Source of the DNA: Nonomuraea sp.
GTDB taxonomy: Bacteria > Actinomycetota > Actinomycetes > Streptosporangiales > Streptosporangiaceae
NCBI GenBank assembly: GCA_013362835.1
Contig: JABFVJ010000437.1
Location: 1 to 16,370 of the forward strand
Reading direction: 5' to 3'
DNA: 16,370 bases
Position 1 is the stretch's first letter; the number at the start of each line of letters is the position of its first letter. Both the position numbers and the translations under genes were made by a program. Shown here one piece after another: positions 14,546 to 16,370 of this stretch. The notes under the pieces are model-generated. The model searched no databases, was not told the DNA's origin, and saw only the letters and a program-made list of their open reading frames with translations.

Positions 14546-15562
14546 GTGGGACCCACTCCCCAGCGCCGTTCGCCGGTCATGGCCGATGTGGCCAAGGAGG
14601 CGGGCGTGTCGCACCAGACGGTCTCACGGGTGCTCAACGACCACCCCAACGTCCGGGCCGACACCCGTGCCCGCGTGGAGGCGGCGATCACCCGGCTGGG
14701 CTACCGGCGCAACCTGGTGGCCCGCGCCCTGGTCACCAAGCGGTCGCGCACCCTCGGCGTGGTGAGCTTCGACACCACCCTGTACGGCCCCGCCAGCATG
14801 GTGTACGGCATCGAGCAGGCGGCGCGGACCGCGGGCTACTTCGTCAGCATCGTGAGCCTGAAGTCGATCGACACGGCCAGCGTCCGCGACGCGCTCGACT
14901 ACCTGGCCGAGCAGAGCGTAGACGGGGTGGTGGTGGTCGCGCCGCAGCGCTCGGCCGCCTCCGCCCTGGAGAGCATGCCGGCCGGGGTGCCCGCCGTGGT
15001 CGTGGAGGGCGCCCACGGCGTCGACGTCTCGGCGGTCTGCATCGACCAGGTCGAGGGCGCCAGGCTCGCCACCCGGCACCTGCTCGACCTCGGCCACGAG
15101 ACGGTCTGGCACGTCGCGGGGCCGCCCGACTGGCTGGAGACCGAGGGCCGCATCGAAGGCTGGCGGGCCGCGCTGGAGGAGGCGGGCCGCCCGGTGCCCG
15201 AGCCGCTGGCCGGCGACTGGAGCCCGCGCGCCGGTTACGAGGCGGGCAAGAGCCTGGCCAGGATGGACGAGGTCAGCGCGGTGTTCGCGGCCAACGACCA
15301 GATGGCCCTCGGGGTGCTGCGCGCGTTCAGCGAGCTGGGGGTGCCGGTCCCCGGCCGGATCAGCGTCGTGGGCTTCGACGACATCCCCGAGTCCGAGTTC
15401 TTCTCCCCGCCGCTCACCACGGTCAGGCAGGACTTCGACGTGGTGGGCCGCCACTGCATCGAGGTGCTGCTGCGGCAGATCGACGCCGGGCCGACGGCGT
15501 ACGAGCGGCTGGTGGTGCGGCCGAGCTTCGTCGTCAGGTCCAGCACGGCACCCGCCGGATAG
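14546..15562 (+). CDS. LacI-family transcriptional regulator, probable repressor of this arabinose cluster
   Basis: This 338-residue DNA-binding protein has a classic LacI helix-turn-helix at about 12-31 (MADVAKEAGVSHQTVSRVLN) and a hinge-helix region near 57-65 (LVARALVTK). A sugar-binding core runs from about 69 onward, with VDGVVVV, VFAANDQMALGVL and SVVGFDDIPESEFF as family landmarks. It should bind a palindromic operator as a dimer and release it when a sugar binds. Seven near-identical operators flank genes of this cluster, making it the best candidate for their regulator (inference). GTG at 14546 is preceded by AAAGGAG with a 5-base spacer; an ATG 11 codons later (14579) would start right at the HTH and is the alternative. 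It lies 29 bp after mmsB with no operator or promoter visible between, so it is probably co-transcribed with chvE-mmsAB. The effector is likely L-arabinose or a derivative. Confidence 0.9.
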   Translation: MGPTPQRRSPVMADVAKEAGVSHQTVSRVLNDHPNVRADTRARVEAAITRLGYRRNLVARALVTKRSRTLGVVSFDTTLYGPASMVYGIEQAARTAGYFVSIVSLKSIDTASVRDALDYLAEQSVDGVVVVAPQRSAASALESMPAGVPAVVVEGAHGVDVSAVCIDQVEGARLATRHLLDLGHETVWHVAGPPDWLETEGRIEGWRAALEEAGRPVPEPLAGDWSPRAGYEAGKSLARMDEVSAVFAANDQMALGVLRAFSELGVPVPGRISVVGFDDIPESEFFSPPLTTVRQDFDVVGRHCIEVLLRQIDAGPTAYERLVVRPSFVVRSSTAPAG

Positions 15563-15604
15563 ATGGATGATGGCATTGCGAACAGACAACCCCCTGGAGC
15601 CCAA

Positions 15605-15618
15605 TGTGAACGCTAACA
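15605..15618. promoter_or_regulatory. LacI-type operator O7 overlapping the araB start codon
   Basis: TGTGAACGCTAACA is TGTTAGCGTTCACA on the minus strand, a close match to O1-O6. It covers the GTG start (15606-15608) and the next three codons of araB, immediately after GGAG at 15596-15599. Repressor here would block transcription into araB whether it starts nearby or comes from the lacI gene upstream. Confidence 0.75.
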
Positions 15619-16370
15619 AATACGTGGTCGGAGTGGACTTCGGCACGCTGTCGGGGCGCGCGGTCGTCGTCCGCGTCTCCGACGGCGCCGAGTTGGGCAG
15701 CGCCGTCCACGAGTACGCCGACCGGGTCATCGAGCGTACGCTCCCCGGCACGGACATCAGGCTCGGCCCGGACTGGGCGCTGCAGTCGCCGCGTGACTGG
15801 CTCGACGTGCTGCGCCTGGCCGTGCCGCAGGCCGTCGCCGCCGCCGGGATCGAGCCCGCGGACGTGATCGGCGTCGGCACCGACTTCACCGCCTGCACCG
15901 TGCTGCCGACCACGGCCGACGGCACGCCCCTGTGTTTCGAGACCCCCGAGCTGCCGCACGCCTGGCCGAAGTTGTGGAAGCACCACGCCGCCCAGCCGCA
16001 CGCCGACCGCATCAACGAGCTGGCCGCGCGCAGGGGCGAGAGCTGGCTGCCCCGCTACGGCGGCAAGATCTCTTCCGAGTGGGAGTTCGCCAAGGCCCTC
16101 CAGGTCCTTGAGGAGGCCCCCGAGGTGTACGCCAGGGCCGAGCGCTGGATCGAGGCCGCCGACTGGATCATCTGGCAGCTCTCGGGCGTGGAGAGCCGCA
16201 ACATCTGCACGGTCGGCTACAAGGGTGTCTTCCAGGACGGAAGCTACCCCTCCGAAGACTTCCTCGCCGAGCTCAACCCCGGCTTCTCCGGCTTCGTGAC
16301 CAAGCTCGCCACCGGCCAGGTCGGCGAGGAGACCGGCGGCGTGCGCCTGGCGCCGCTCGGCGGCCTGGCC
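15606..16370 (+). CDS. araB: Ribulokinase AraB, N-terminal 255 residues (runs off the window)
   Basis: AraB phosphorylates L-ribulose to L-ribulose-5-phosphate with ATP, the second step of cytoplasmic L-arabinose catabolism. The visible part is the N-terminal half of a FGGY-family carbohydrate kinase. VVGVDFGTLSGRA (residues 7-19) holds the phosphate-binding strand. GVGTDFTACTVLP follows, then LWKHHAAQPHADRINELA and YGGKISSEWEFAKALQVLEE, and the ribulokinase-typical WIEAADWIIWQLSG. The arrangement matches AraB better than xylulokinase or glycerol kinase. The start is GTG at 15606 with GGAG 6 bases upstream; the ATG one base out of frame at 15604 would stop at once. The 43-bp gap from the lacI-type gene carries operator O7 on the start codon. 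No stop codon occurs before the window ends. Confidence 0.93.
   Translation, partial: MNANKYVVGVDFGTLSGRAVVVRVSDGAELGSAVHEYADRVIERTLPGTDIRLGPDWALQSPRDWLDVLRLAVPQAVAAAGIEPADVIGVGTDFTACTVLPTTADGTPLCFETPELPHAWPKLWKHHAAQPHADRINELAARRGESWLPRYGGKISSEWEFAKALQVLEEAPEVYARAERWIEAADWIIWQLSGVESRNICTVGYKGVFQDGSYPSEDFLAELNPGFSGFVTKLATGQVGEETGGVRLAPLGGLA

Noticed and set aside
1..16370. Search for tRNA, rRNA, CRISPR, insertion sequences or prophage parts
   Set aside because: None of their sequence patterns is visible; the window is a compact metabolic cluster.

Overview
The window is high-GC DNA (G and C dominate third codon positions, GTG starts are common) whose gene families and codon use fit a sporulating or soil actinomycete. 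A member of the Streptosporangiaceae such as Nonomuraea is plausible, but that genus guess is inference. All genes are intact except the two cut by the window edges. I see no tRNA, rRNA, CRISPR array or mobile element.

Layout: (1) 1-2068 holds a MocR/PdxR-type regulator (minus strand, C-terminus outside the window), diverging from a CpdA-like metallophosphoesterase. The regulator has Glu where its family has the PLP-binding Lys. (2) 2055-5447 (minus strand) encodes a secreted, multidomain GH51 alpha-L-arabinofuranosidase whose stop codon overlaps that of the phosphoesterase. (3) 5448-5798 is a divergent control region with four LacI-type operators. (4) 5799-10333 is a YtfQ-YtfR-YtfT-YjfF furanose ABC transporter. 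(5) 10334-10541 is a second control region with a TTGACA promoter and two operators. (6) 10542-15562 is a ChvE-MmsA-MmsB monosaccharide ABC transporter followed by a LacI-family regulator. (7) 15606 to the end is the first 255 codons of ribulokinase araB, with another operator lying on its start codon.

Together regions 2-7 look like one L-arabinose/arabinofuranose utilisation regulon. The exported GH51 enzyme would free arabinofuranosyl residues from arabinoxylan, arabinan or similar polymers. The YtfQ-type system is suited to furanose sugars and the ChvE-type system to pyranose sugars. AraB phosphorylates L-ribulose inside the cell, and araA and araD are expected beyond the right edge. Seven copies of one 14-bp palindrome (consensus TGTTARCGYTMACA) lie at the abfA-like gene, ytfQ, chvE and araB, and the LacI-family protein encoded in the cluster is the obvious candidate to bind them.

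The most notable observations are the shared operator set, the operator that doubles as the araB start site, the lysine-less MocR protein, a TTA codon embedded in an operator half-site of the GH51 gene, and strong hairpins placed after both substrate-binding-protein genes.
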